Positions 42,295-51,268 of a stretch of 64,000 nucleotides of DNA are shown here, piece after piece (positions within the stretch are counted from its first letter, which is position 1; each line of letters starts with the position of its first letter). This stretch comes from Cronobacter condimenti 1330 (lineage in GTDB: Bacteria; Pseudomonadota; Gammaproteobacteria; Enterobacterales; Enterobacteriaceae), in contig NZ_CP012265.1 of the NCBI RefSeq assembly GCF_001277255.1, forward strand, positions 87,492 to 151,491, in the 5' to 3' direction. Below the pieces are notes generated by a model that was not told the origin of the DNA, made no database searches, and saw nothing but the letters and a program-made list of their open reading frames with translations. Position numbers and translations under genes: made by a program.

Positions 42295-42417
42295 CTATCG
42301 ACGTTTGCTGCCGCGGGACGGAAGCGTACGTGATTTCACCATTGCCGTATGCTTATAAAATGCATAGGCGATGAGAACAACCAAAAAGACGATCAATGCT
42401 ACGGTCATTTTGCCCAT
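42295..42417 (-). CDS. 40-residue single-helix membrane protein
   Basis: ATG at 42417 with AGGAAGG directly upstream; 40 codons to TAG. MGKMTVALIVFLVVLIAYAF forms one membrane helix, followed by a strongly basic tail (KSRTLPSRGSKRR). The next in-frame ATG (codon 4) has better spacing from the ribosome site and may be the real start. Flanked downstream by hairpins and a terminator on the same strand, which supports a real transcript. No family recognised; resembles small regulatory membrane peptides of enterics. Confidence 0.6.
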   Translation of the reverse strand: MGKMTVALIVFLVVLIAYAFYKHTAMVKSRTLPSRGSKRR

Positions 42418-42856
42418 AACCTTCCTGATGGTGTGACTATTTTAATTGTGACTATATATCATACATGAAAATATATTACAGATGCACCTTTATTATTTAT
42501 ACGCGTGTTTAACTGGCGTTGAATAATATGCAAAGGCGCAATTTGTCATCAATCGCGCGCGCAAGGCGCGTGGTTATCACCATGCTGTCATTCAGAAGGA
42601 AGTACCAGGAGCGGTTAAAAAACCACCTGGTGGTATACGCTATCACAGCCGCTGCGCTGTCACGTCATAGAAAAAACACATGATGCAGCTTCGTTGTTGT
42701 CTCGCCTGTAGTATCCCCTCTTCAGCCGATTTCTTTTACTACTTATTAAAATGTACCTTTGAAAAAGTAGCTTTACCGGTGCAGGAAGATCGGGGGATAA
42801 TCCTGCTACTTTTTACGAGACGTACACGCTTTTTTCCCCTGATTGATGAGGTAAGC
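42418..42856. other. Gap upstream of the recombinase gene
   Basis: About 440 bases. 42430-42500 is AT-rich and should hold the promoter of the small membrane protein. An open frame runs from 42680 into the recombinase, but there is no ribosome site or homologous sequence before 42857. No tRNA or clear attachment repeat found. Confidence 0.4.
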
Positions 42857-43840
42857 ATGACGGAACTGACAGATGACAGCCTGTTACCCGGCCCGCTTGC
42901 GGGCATGGCGGCTGACGATCCGCTGATGCTGACGACCGGTACGCGGGGCCATGCGCTTAACCCCGCCATGGCGTACCTCATCAGTCTTCCTTCCGCAGCG
43001 AGCCGACAAACCATGCGATCGTTTTTGCAGATTGTCGCCGGCATGCTTGGGGCCGCGGCGTTTCAGCAATGCCCGTGGGGTAGCCTGCGTCGTCACCATG
43101 TGCAGGGGCTGCTTGAGATGTTGTCAGCCTCCGGCCGTGCGCCCGCCACCATTAACACCTATCTGTCCGCACTGAAAGGCACCGCACGCGAGGCGTGGAT
43201 GATGAAGCTGATGGACACGGACAGCTATCAGCAGATCCTTGCGGTACGCGCTGTGCGCGGCAGCCGCCTCACGCGAGGCCGCGCGCTTTCTGCTGATGAG
43301 GTACGCGCCCTCTTCACGCACTGTGAACAGGATAAAAGCTGTAAAGGCCCGCGTGATGCGGCCATGCTGGCGGTGATGCTTGGCTGTGGTCTGCGCCGTT
43401 CAGAGGTGGTCGGCCTTGATGTCGACAGCATTCTGGCACAGGACCAGGCGTTACGCGTGCTCGGCAAAGGTAATAAAGAACGGCTGGCATTTATGCCGGA
43501 CGCCGTCTGGCAGCGGCTTCAGGACTGGATTGAAAATGTGCGCGGTGAAAACCCCGGCGCGCTGTTTACACGAATCCGCGCCGGTGACGATGTCACGTCC
43601 GATCGCCTGACCCCGCAGGCGGTGTATCACATTCTGCATCAACGCCATAGGGAAAGTGGCATCGGGGCATGTGCTCCTCACGATCTTCGCCGCACATTCG
43701 CCTCCATGATGCTCGATAATGGCGAAGATCTTATTACGGTGCGCGACGCGATGGGCCACGCCAGCGTGACCACTACCCAGAAGTATGACCGCCGCGGCGA
43801 TGCCCGTCTTAGACGCGCAGCGAATAAGATTCGGCTGTGA
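42857..43840 (+). CDS. Tyrosine recombinase/integrase
   Basis: 327 residues from ATG 42857 (TGAGGTAAGC upstream). N-terminal SAM-like core-binding domain about 35-120 (TINTYLSALKGTAREAW), catalytic domain about 143-320 with Arg180 (GCGLRRSEVV), Lys204 in GKGNKE, His275 and Arg278 (PHDLRRTF), His301 (GHAS) and nucleophile Tyr310. All catalytic residues are present, so it should be active. Similar in size to XerC/D and to integrases of small elements, but no cargo, excisionase or att repeat is near. Role unknown. Confidence 0.9.
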   Translation: MTELTDDSLLPGPLAGMAADDPLMLTTGTRGHALNPAMAYLISLPSAASRQTMRSFLQIVAGMLGAAAFQQCPWGSLRRHHVQGLLEMLSASGRAPATINTYLSALKGTAREAWMMKLMDTDSYQQILAVRAVRGSRLTRGRALSADEVRALFTHCEQDKSCKGPRDAAMLAVMLGCGLRRSEVVGLDVDSILAQDQALRVLGKGNKERLAFMPDAVWQRLQDWIENVRGENPGALFTRIRAGDDVTSDRLTPQAVYHILHQRHRESGIGACAPHDLRRTFASMMLDNGEDLITVRDAMGHASVTTTQKYDRRGDARLRRAANKIRL

Positions 43841-43924
43841 AAGCGAGCGGGTTGCCGCACAGCCCTTGTGACGATAAAAAGGGATGGAGCTGATGACCTT
43901 TATATGAATGGCGGTCACGCTATC

Positions 43925-44841
43925 TTAGATGACAAGAGTCTTACCCGTGCGTTGTGCATTCGCCCATCTCAGTTTGTAATCCCAGTTTTTGTCATAAAGC
44001 CCGATGCAAAATATCATCGCTTTATTTCCAGAGTGACACAGTGATCTGGCCTCATTAATATTATTCCACATGAGTAAGCTGCCTGGGCTAAGTGGGTTAA
44101 ATACGGGGTCAAGACCGCCATTGGGCACATCAAAATAAATAAGGTTGTCACTTTCCGCTTTCAAAACCATATCTATTACGCAGGGCGCCCCTTTATAAAA
44201 AAACAGGCTTCCTGCTATCATATGTTTTAATGGGGTTAACATCTCAATGAGATTAAGTTTTCCATAGCATCTTACGGTGTCAGAGAATCTTTTATTAAAA
44301 AGATAAATATAGAAATCAGCGATATCACCAACCTCAAGTGCGGAAAGTTGATGGCTTTCTCCGCCTGAGGCGAGGAATTTTCGCAGTTCGCTGTTTCTTT
44401 TTTTGATGGTTTTCGTGGAAAACTGATCTTTCACCAGACAAACCTTACGCTTTGTTCTGAAGAGAAAACTGGAATTTAACACGCTGTTTCGATGCCTGAG
44501 TGATAGCCGGTTCGTTTTAATGGGCAAAAGCACGCGTGCATTTTCGGCAATCGGCATCATGACTTCGTCATAAGACAAAGGGTATTCTCGCCAGACGTTA
44601 AGACCAAAATCCTGGTCATTTACCGTAAAATAAGCGGCTGTTATTTTATTTAATGCGACATTAAAAAATGCCAGAAAGTGAACCGCATATCTTTATGTTG
44701 CATGAAGAATTCTACGGCATCTGGATGAGTATTTACACTGCCACCGTACTGGCGGTAGGTTTCTTTATATATATGAAAGTCAGACGGTTCCCAGCCCGCC
44801 AGGGAAGGTTTTAATAGCATTTCAGGCATGCTCCGTAGCAT
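43925..44841 (-). pseudogene. mig-14: mig-14 homologue split by a one-base frameshift
   Basis: Two consecutive frames together give a full Mig-14: 44841-44650 encodes the N-terminus (YKETYRQYGGSVNTHPDAVE...) and 44648-43925 the rest (YPLSYDEVMMP, KTNRLSLRHRNS, YFDVPNGGLDPVF, SPGSLLMWNNINEAR, CIGLYDKNWDYK). The break is at six A (plus strand 44663-44668): one more base reads through as FTFWHFFNVALNKITAAYF. Salmonella Mig-14 is an inner-membrane-associated GNAT-like protein needed for resistance to antimicrobial peptides. Could be a real mutation, a phase-variable tract or a sequencing error. AT-rich, likely acquired. Confidence 0.8.
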
Positions 44842-44883
44842 TGCTACTGTTTTAACAGGAAGGTTATAGGCCCGGGCTCAAAG

Positions 44884-45090
44884 ATGCATACCGGCATGAC
44901 GGTAGGGTTTTTTATCATAAAGAAGCGAATGGAGAAGGCATTAGTCGAATTGGCTAATGGCGATGACGCTATCATTACCATAGCGCTGAAAAATGGTTAT
45001 GTTTCGCACCAGACATTCACCCGCGCGTTCACGCTTTATTACGGGATTTCTCCGGGGCGCTATCGTCGACGCAACGGGAAAAGGCGATAA
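44884..45090 (+). pseudogene. AraC-family regulator remnant (C-terminal HTH only)
   Basis: 68 codons holding only the second half of an AraC/XylS DNA-binding domain: ALVELANGDDAIITIALKNG, then YVSHQTFTRAFTLYYGISPGRYRR, the signature of the last HTH. The first HTH and the whole ligand domain are missing, and the start has no ribosome site. A leftover of a larger regulator beside the broken mig-14. Confidence 0.7.
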
Positions 45091-45431
45091 CAGGAAGCTA
45101 TCCATCTGGAAAATTGTAGGCGTGAAAGAAAAATGATTTCTGTCGCAATCATGCCGGGAATGAGGTGGTTTATATCTGTCCCGGATAATCACTTTCTGTT
45201 CTGGTGTTAAGTTAATTCTCGGCCTTCATTTCATGGCGGCATCCCCTTCATTAAAGAGAGCGTTGCATCGGCCCGTTGAACGCACAGCCAAACGCGGGCA
45301 TCACTACGCGTTTTATGTTCATCAATTCGGCTCAATGTGTATGTTGATAAGTGAACTGTATTGACGACAGGTAACCGCATTGCTATCAGTATATTCATAT
45401 TGATAACTACGTTCAGATTGAGGATTCAGGT
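45091..45431. other. Gap between AraC remnant and GNAT gene
   Basis: About 340 bases with no supported gene or signal. Confidence 0.35.
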
Positions 45432-45923
45432 GTGATTTCTTTCCGTACGATGACAAATGATGAGTACCCTGCTTACCTCGACTATTTTGTTCATGATTAT
45501 GCCTGTGAACTCGAAACAAACTACCGGCTCTCCCAGCGTGATGCTCTTGCAAGGGCGAAGCAGGAAATATCGGAATTACTTCCCGAGGGGGTTAATACCC
45601 CAGGACATGTTTTATTGAGTATTGTTATGCATTCGGACAATACTCACAATCATGTGGGTTATCTCTGGTATAAACCCGATACGACTGTGCGCACGGTTTT
45701 TATCTACGATTTTCATATTTTCAACGCCAGCCAGGGACAGGGGCTTGGCAAACAATCTCTGCGTGCTTTTGAAAATTATCTGCAGGCACAGAATTTTAAA
45801 GAGATCAGACTGCGTGTTGCCGGTGACAATGATCGCGCCCGGCATGTCTATGAAGCGAGCGGATTCGGTGTTACGGGTTTTAATATGAGTAAGTCTATTA
45901 CCGACTGCGGCACTGACAATTAA
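45432..45923 (+). CDS. GNAT-family N-acetyltransferase
   Basis: 163 residues from a GTG with AGG upstream. Acetyl-CoA loop QGQGLGKQSLRAFENYL near 98-115 (R/QxxGxG/A motif) and the following IRLRVAGDNDRARHVYEASGF segment are standard GNAT. N-terminal ISFRTMTNDEYPAYLDYF with GYLWY is typical of the RimI-like group. Substrate unknown. Stands alone. Confidence 0.88.
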   Translation: MISFRTMTNDEYPAYLDYFVHDYACELETNYRLSQRDALARAKQEISELLPEGVNTPGHVLLSIVMHSDNTHNHVGYLWYKPDTTVRTVFIYDFHIFNASQGQGLGKQSLRAFENYLQAQNFKEIRLRVAGDNDRARHVYEASGFGVTGFNMSKSITDCGTDN

Positions 45924-46125
45924 GAAACAGGCATAACAGGATGTATTCTGTTTGCCAGACGGCCCGAATACACCGTTGGGCCTGTACCTTTGGTTTTGAT
46001 GACAATCCTCGTTGCCCAACGGTGTTAATATCGCACCCGCCTGTTAACCATGCCTGTATCCATGCCTGCGCGATTTAAAAAGGCGCGCCTGACGCGCCTT
46101 CGCATTTCCGCCTCGCCTGACGCCG

Positions 46126-46803
46126 CTATGGCGCTATCTCTTCGCCCTGGTAATCGACAAACCGGCATGAGGGGTTATCCAGCGCGGCCGTGATAACCGC
46201 TTTCAGGCCCGCGGCGCTCTCCTCGACCGTTACCGGTGCGCGTGAGCCGCCCATGTCGGTCTGAACCCAGCCTGGGTGCAGCAGTAAGACGGCGCGTTTC
46301 CCTGGCAAGGCTTTGGTCACCGCGAACGAGCGAGCCAGTGAATTCAGCGCGCTTTTGCTGGCGCGATAGAGCGCCATGTCGCCGGTGTCGTTATGCGTAA
46401 AGCTCGCGGTGCGTGACGACATAAACGCGATAACGCCGCCTTCACGTACCTGAGGGAGCATCGCTTCGGCGAGGCGCACCGGCGCAATAGCGTTCGTCAT
46501 AAACAGCGATGCGGCTTCGTCTTGCGTAACCTTGGCAGGGCTCTGATGATCCGGCCCATAGATGCCTGCATTAACAATGAGCGCGTCAAATTTTACTGCG
46601 CTCAGCGTTTCCTGAAGCTGGGCGCAGCTGGCAGCGTCCGTCATATCGACGAGTTGGGTCGTTATGCCAGGAAACGCCTCGCCATGGCTTTTCTCGCTAC
46701 GCACCGTCGCGATGACGTCGACGCCATCGCGTGCGAATGTCTCGGCAAGCCCACGACCAATGCCGCGCGATGCCCCGATAATCAAAACATGTTTTACTGT
46801 CAT
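46126..46803 (-). CDS. Short-chain dehydrogenase/reductase
   Basis: 225 residues. Cofactor motif GASRGIG at 10-16, NAG at about 78 (LIVNAGIYG), catalytic Ser near 130 (FMSSRTASF) and YRASK with Tyr/Lys. Classical SDR, NAD(P)-dependent; substrate unknown. AGAGGTAACACT precedes the ATG. Same strand as, and 36 bases downstream of, the hydrolase gene, so likely co-transcribed. Confidence 0.88.
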   Translation of the reverse strand: MTVKHVLIIGASRGIGRGLAETFARDGVDVIATVRSEKSHGEAFPGITTQLVDMTDAASCAQLQETLSAVKFDALIVNAGIYGPDHQSPAKVTQDEAASLFMTNAIAPVRLAEAMLPQVREGGVIAFMSSRTASFTHNDTGDMALYRASKSALNSLARSFAVTKALPGKRAVLLLHPGWVQTDMGGSRAPVTVEESAAGLKAVITAALDNPSCRFVDYQGEEIAP

Positions 46804-46839
46804 AGTGTTACCTCTGTCCCGTTAACGTTTGTCATGGTA

Positions 46840-47868
46840 TCAGTATGGCGCGCATTGTTGGGTATGGATCCAGGTTGCGATCGCCTCAGGCGCGCCGGGC
46901 GCATATGCGTGCTCACCGGAAAGCAGAAACAGCGCCTGCGCCCACCATGGCCACTGAGAGGGAAGCTGGTAATCGTACCAGCGGCTTTTCAGTAAGCCAT
47001 GCGTTGCGCCATCTATCATCCGCAGGCAACGCGGTGTCGTTGAAGGCAGCGTAGCGGCCCACACAGCCAGCGTTTCGCCAGGCCTGACGTTGCGGTCATT
47101 TGCGCCCATTAACACCATCACGGGAATTTTCATTGGTGTGATATCCGCGCGGGCATCGGCAAGCGCATTGCGCCGTTCGAAATCATCACGAGTACAGCGC
47201 CCTGCACAGGGCTGCGAGACGGTTTGTGCGGTATAACGTCTGGCAAAATCCAGTCTGTCATTTTGTATTGCCTGCGCTATCTCTGAAGGCGTGTGCCCTG
47301 AAAGCGCAAGCCGTGTCTCAAGAAAATAGCTTCCCTGATCGCGCCAGTTAATCGCACCGCCAACAATGACGGCAAAGTCAGCATGCGCCAGCGCGGCAGC
47401 TTTTGGCACTACCCACCCTGCTTGAGAAAAACCTAAAAAACCGAATCGGCTGTGTGAGAGCGCGGGTATTTTTCTAAGCGTTGTTATCGCCTGTAACGCT
47501 TCGTCACTACGATCGCGCATCGTTTGCGCCAGCCAGTTCCCACCACTCTCCCCCACGCCCGGTTTATCCCATGAAAATACGGCAATACCGTTTGCCAGCA
47601 GCGTATTTACGAGGGGGAGATAACCGCCTTGCGACCAGCGATCCTGGGCGCCGTCACCATGCACCAGAAGTGCTACGGGGGGATGTTGCACACTATCCGG
47701 AAGCGTCAGTGTTCCCTGTAAGGGATTTCCATTATGAATAAAAGTCACCGTATGAGCTTGCGGGAGGCTCTGCGCATCAAAAATCGCAAGGCGGATCATT
47801 ACCCACAGGGCTAACAGCAGAATCAAAACAGTGATGATGATGACCGTCTTACGCAGCCGGAAACGCAT
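46840..47868 (-). CDS. Membrane-anchored alpha/beta hydrolase (acyl-transferase/esterase type)
   Basis: 342 residues. One N-terminal membrane helix (6-27, VIIITVLILLLALWVMI) as anchor or uncleaved signal, then a hydrolase domain: LLVHGDGAQDRWS oxyanion region, nucleophile elbow GFSQAG, Asp in LMGANDRNV, His in DGATHGLL. Probably faces the periplasm. Cys pair QPCAGRC may form a disulfide. AAGG nine bases before the ATG. Substrate unknown. Confidence 0.85.
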   Translation of the reverse strand: MRFRLRKTVIIITVLILLLALWVMIRLAIFDAQSLPQAHTVTFIHNGNPLQGTLTLPDSVQHPPVALLVHGDGAQDRWSQGGYLPLVNTLLANGIAVFSWDKPGVGESGGNWLAQTMRDRSDEALQAITTLRKIPALSHSRFGFLGFSQAGWVVPKAAALAHADFAVIVGGAINWRDQGSYFLETRLALSGHTPSEIAQAIQNDRLDFARRYTAQTVSQPCAGRCTRDDFERRNALADARADITPMKIPVMVLMGANDRNVRPGETLAVWAATLPSTTPRCLRMIDGATHGLLKSRWYDYQLPSQWPWWAQALFLLSGEHAYAPGAPEAIATWIHTQQCAPY

Positions 47869-47955
47869 GTTAAAAGCCTTTTTGTAGGAGGTACTCGTAC
47901 TGATTCCCTGTTGAAGGCAGGAACGTGACGTTAACCGAGCGCTATCAGGCGCGTG

Positions 47956-48516
47956 TTATGTGGGCGAGCGGTAAATCCCTGCGCTCCAGTAACTTTTGCC
48001 GGGTTTAAGTATCTCGCGCCAGCCCTTGCTGAGCAGCGCGCTGGCAATCAGCCGGTTCATGATGCCGTGCCCCATCAGCAGCACGTTTTCGTCACTGGCA
48101 CTGGCAAGATTTATCAGATTCTGCGCCGCTTGCGCCGCACGGGCTTTGGCGGCGCGCAACGATTCAACGTCCCCCGACATGCCGCACAACCACAACACGC
48201 GAAACAGCCCAGCCCAGGTAAGCGGTGATAATTTCACTGCACCGAGATGACAGACCGGTAATTCCGCCTCCCGGTACAGGGCATCGGTGTGAGCAGGCGT
48301 ACAGCCCAGCGCCCGTAGCGAGGACATAGCGCGGGGTAAGTCGCTACTGATAACGATATCTGCCTGCGTTGCCAGTTGACGGCTTATTGCGGGCGGTGTG
48401 CTGCTGCCAGTGTCCGCGAGATCGTAAGCCGTTATCCAGCCTCGCATATCACGCGCGCTGAGCCTTTGTGCATCTGGAATATCGGGCCGGCCGTGGCGCA
48501 TCAAAATGATGTCCAT
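47956..48516 (-). CDS. Histidine phosphatase superfamily protein
   Basis: 186 residues from ATG 48516 (AAGGAAA upstream); the frame to 48564 is unlikely. Catalytic motif LMRHGRP near residues 5-11, second conserved Arg in SDLPRAMSS, acid in YREAELP, and second His in LLMGHGIMN. Phosphoglycerate-mutase-like fold, phosphatase activity likely; cytoplasmic. Substrate unknown. Confidence 0.88.
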   Translation of the reverse strand: MDIILMRHGRPDIPDAQRLSARDMRGWITAYDLADTGSSTPPAISRQLATQADIVISSDLPRAMSSLRALGCTPAHTDALYREAELPVCHLGAVKLSPLTWAGLFRVLWLCGMSGDVESLRAAKARAAQAAQNLINLASASDENVLLMGHGIMNRLIASALLSKGWREILKPGKSYWSAGIYRSPT

Positions 48517-48721
48517 TTCCTTTTCCTTGTCGGTTAGAGATAGTCTTGCCCGGAATAATGGCATTGAGAAACGCCTTACTAAAGTTTATAAGTGCTTTTC
48601 GACTAAGTAATTATTGCTCGTGATGCCGGACACCTGACAGATTATGCCTCTTACCGTTTTGGTGAGACTTACCTGAAAGCCTTTGGGAATCCGTTAAAAT
48701 AACGGCTTACCGATATCAATG

Positions 48722-48750
48722 AAAAAGCCGCCTTAAAGGCGGCTTTTTTA
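48722..48750. terminator. Bidirectional terminator
   Basis: AAAAAGCCGCC / GGCGGCTTTTTT with a TTAAA loop, 20 bases past the chemoreceptor stop (minus strand). Confidence 0.92.
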
Positions 48751-48770
48751 TCAACAGTAATACAGTGTTA

Positions 48771-50429
48771 TCAGAAACTCTGCCAGTCATCCTCGGATGC
48801 CGGCACGGCAGCGGGGGCCGGGCGCAGCGTCTTGAGCGGGGCGGCGGCAGAGAAGGCCTCGCGAACAGCCGGTTTTGAATGCCCGGTCGCAACTATCGTA
48901 AATGTGCTGACCAGACGGTTCAGCGACGCGGCTTGCTCCATCAGTGACTGCGATGCAGCAGACGCCTGTTCTACCAGCGAGGCGTTCTGCTGGGTAACAT
49001 CGTCCATCTGATTCACGGCCAGATGGACCTGGTTTATCCCCTGCGACTGCTCCTGGGCGGCCACGGAGATTTCATCCACGATATCGGTGACCTGACGAAC
49101 CGCTTCGTTCATCTTGCCGATGTTCTGGCCTACGCCTTCCGCCTGCGCCGAGCCGGCCTCGACGAACTGCATCGAGTTCTCGATAAGTTCTTTAATTTCA
49201 CGGGCGGACGACGACGAACGCTGCGCCAGTGTTCTGACCTCGCCTGCCACGACGGCAAAGCCCCTGCCCTGTTCGCCAGCGCGCGCGGCTTCCACCGCCG
49301 CGTTGAGCGCCAGAATATTGGTCTGGAATGCAATGCCTTCGATAAGCGCAATAATATCGGTGATTTTTGAAGAGCTGTCGCGAATGTTGCCCATAGTGGT
49401 CAACATGGTGTTCACGCGCGCCTGGCTGTCTTCGGAAATTTCGCGGGCGTTTTTCGCAAGCTGGCTTGCCATCTGCGTGTTTTCCGCGGTCTGGCGAACC
49501 GTTTCGGTCAGCTCAGCCATGCTGGCGGCCGTTTGCTCAAGTGAGGCCGCCTGTTCTTCCGTGCGTGACGAGAGATCTTCGTTACCTGCGGAAATTTGTC
49601 CGGACGCCGAGCTCACTGACTGTGCCGAAGCTTCCACTGCGGCGAGCGAGGAGGCGACATTCGCGGCAAGCGTGTTATACGCTTTTGCGGTTAACCCGAT
49701 TTCATCGGTACGCGAGTCATCAGCACGAAGCGTGAGATCAAGACGCTCGCTGGCGCTTTCCAGCGTCTGGCGCATGCTGTTGAGCTGGTTGCGAATCGCG
49801 AAAATGGTTTTCAGCGTGAAAAAGCCAAGGATAATGATCACGACCGCCGAGGCGCTAATCAGCCCCCAGAGCGTCAGATAGTAAGCATTATCACTTTCTG
49901 TACGCATTTTATTACCGATCTCTTCATTCAGCCCGAGCTGTTTCTGATAAACCGCAATCAGCTGTTTTGCTACCCCACCGATACCGTCTTCATTGTGCAA
50001 TGCCGCCAGTACCGCAGCGGTGTTCTGCGCGCGTGAAATTTCAAGAAACGCAGGCAGGCGGGACTGAATCGTCTGAATGAGGGTCGCTGCGTTTTCAGAA
50101 ATCTGGCGATCTTCATCGTTCGAGATCTCATTTTGCAGATAATACTGATTCTGCGTGCTGATACGGTTGAGGGTGGTATCGATCTCTTTCTCAATCTGCG
50201 CCTGTTGTGCGGCATTCGCTGCACTCTGGTGGCGGTAGAACTTGATAATCAGGGAGTTGCTGCTGTCTATCATTTTGCCGATATCAAGAATCGACGGAAC
50301 GGTGTTTTCCTGTACGTACTGAAACCGTGCCTGAAAATTACTGACCACCACAACAGCCACAATCACCATCGTTATCAGGGCTGTTGAAAGTAATGAAAAC
50401 GTCAGCATAAGCCGTTGTGTTATGGACAT
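48771..50429 (-). CDS. Methyl-accepting chemotaxis protein with CheR/CheB tether
   Basis: 552 residues from ATG 50429 (AGGAAAAAATCT upstream); the extra 47 codons to 50570 have no support. TM1 about 9-30, four-helix-bundle periplasmic domain to about 188, TM2 about 190-212, HAMP, then the signalling domain with the hairpin tip EGIAFQTNILALNAAVEAAR and GRGFAVVAGEVRTLAQRS. It ends EDDWQSF; the final xWxxF pentapeptide is the docking site for CheR and CheB in full-length receptors. Ligand unknown. Confidence 0.93.
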   Translation of the reverse strand: MSITQRLMLTFSLLSTALITMVIVAVVVVSNFQARFQYVQENTVPSILDIGKMIDSSNSLIIKFYRHQSAANAAQQAQIEKEIDTTLNRISTQNQYYLQNEISNDEDRQISENAATLIQTIQSRLPAFLEISRAQNTAAVLAALHNEDGIGGVAKQLIAVYQKQLGLNEEIGNKMRTESDNAYYLTLWGLISASAVVIIILGFFTLKTIFAIRNQLNSMRQTLESASERLDLTLRADDSRTDEIGLTAKAYNTLAANVASSLAAVEASAQSVSSASGQISAGNEDLSSRTEEQAASLEQTAASMAELTETVRQTAENTQMASQLAKNAREISEDSQARVNTMLTTMGNIRDSSSKITDIIALIEGIAFQTNILALNAAVEAARAGEQGRGFAVVAGEVRTLAQRSSSSAREIKELIENSMQFVEAGSAQAEGVGQNIGKMNEAVRQVTDIVDEISVAAQEQSQGINQVHLAVNQMDDVTQQNASLVEQASAASQSLMEQAASLNRLVSTFTIVATGHSKPAVREAFSAAAPLKTLRPAPAAVPASEDDWQSF

Positions 50430-50808
50430 AGATTTTTTCCTCGGGTGCCCTTTTTCGCTGTGTGAAGCCAGTGCGTCAGGCACACTGGCATAACGACTAT
50501 CGGCGCAACACCGATCAAAAATTAGCCTTTCCGAAGCGCTTTTTTTATAGGTGCCTGATTCAGAAAACATTAAAGATATTTATGTGATAGTCAGACAGCG
50601 GTGAATCGTAATCTCGCAGGCGGCCTGCATGCCGCTGGGATGAAAAGACGGTACAAGGCTGCGGGGGCGCCCATGCGTGGCGCAGCCAGGCGGGATTGTT
50701 GTTAGTGCCCGTAACAGTCTGTTCTTCTGACGAGGATTTATCCCGCGTTTGTTACTCAATACACTGGCTTTCAGTATTCACTCACCCCCACAGCAAAAGA
50801 GAGACAAC
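50430..50808. other. Promoter region between receptor and DUF1330 genes
   Basis: About 380 bases between divergent genes; no gene supported. A sigma-28 type receptor promoter was looked for by eye but not recognised with confidence. Confidence 0.3.
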
Positions 50809-51099
50809 ATGCCAAAAGGTTATCTGATAGCCCATGTCACTATCACCGATCCTGACGCTTACGCTGGTTACGCACAAGCCGCTGGCGAGGCCCTGAAAGG
50901 GTTCAACCCGAACGTGGTGACCTGGTCCGGGCGTCATGAAAATGTGGAAGGCGACGCCCATGAAAAACATGTAGTGCTGGAGTTCGCCTCATTTGAAGAG
51001 GCGCAGCGCTTTTACCACAGTCCGGCCTATGAAGCGGCAAGAGCGCTGCGTGAGCACGCGGCGCACGGCTCGTTTTATCTGGTTGAAGGCGAGGCATAA
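50809..51099 (+). CDS. DUF1330 family protein
   Basis: 96 residues from ATG 50809. MPKGYLIAHVTITDPDAYAGYAQ, WSGRHENVEG and LEFASFEEAQRFYHSPAYEAA are the DUF1330 pattern, a dimeric ferredoxin-like alpha/beta fold related to monooxygenase-like ABM proteins. Cytoplasmic; function unknown. AAAAGAGAG serves as ribosome site. Stands alone. Confidence 0.92.
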   Translation: MPKGYLIAHVTITDPDAYAGYAQAAGEALKGFNPNVVTWSGRHENVEGDAHEKHVVLEFASFEEAQRFYHSPAYEAARALREHAAHGSFYLVEGEA

Positions 51100-51268
51100 C
51101 GCCGGTAGTCAGGCTTGCGACAGCAGGCCTGCTTATCTTTGCGCAAAACCCACCGCACGATAAACGCCACACTGCTCCCGACGTGTTCTATGGTTACTGG
51201 CTTAGGGTTGGGGAAATGACCGCGTGTCGTTTTCTCACGATACACGAACCTTAAGTGAGGGCGATGGA

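Noticed and set aside
42680..42856. N-terminal extension of the tyrosine recombinase
   Set aside because: 59 extra codons without ribosome site or resemblance to the family; start at 42857 has TGAGGT.
50430..50570. N-terminal extension of the first chemoreceptor
   Set aside because: Would put 47 polar residues before TM1, against receptor topology; AGGA before 50429 supports the shorter form.
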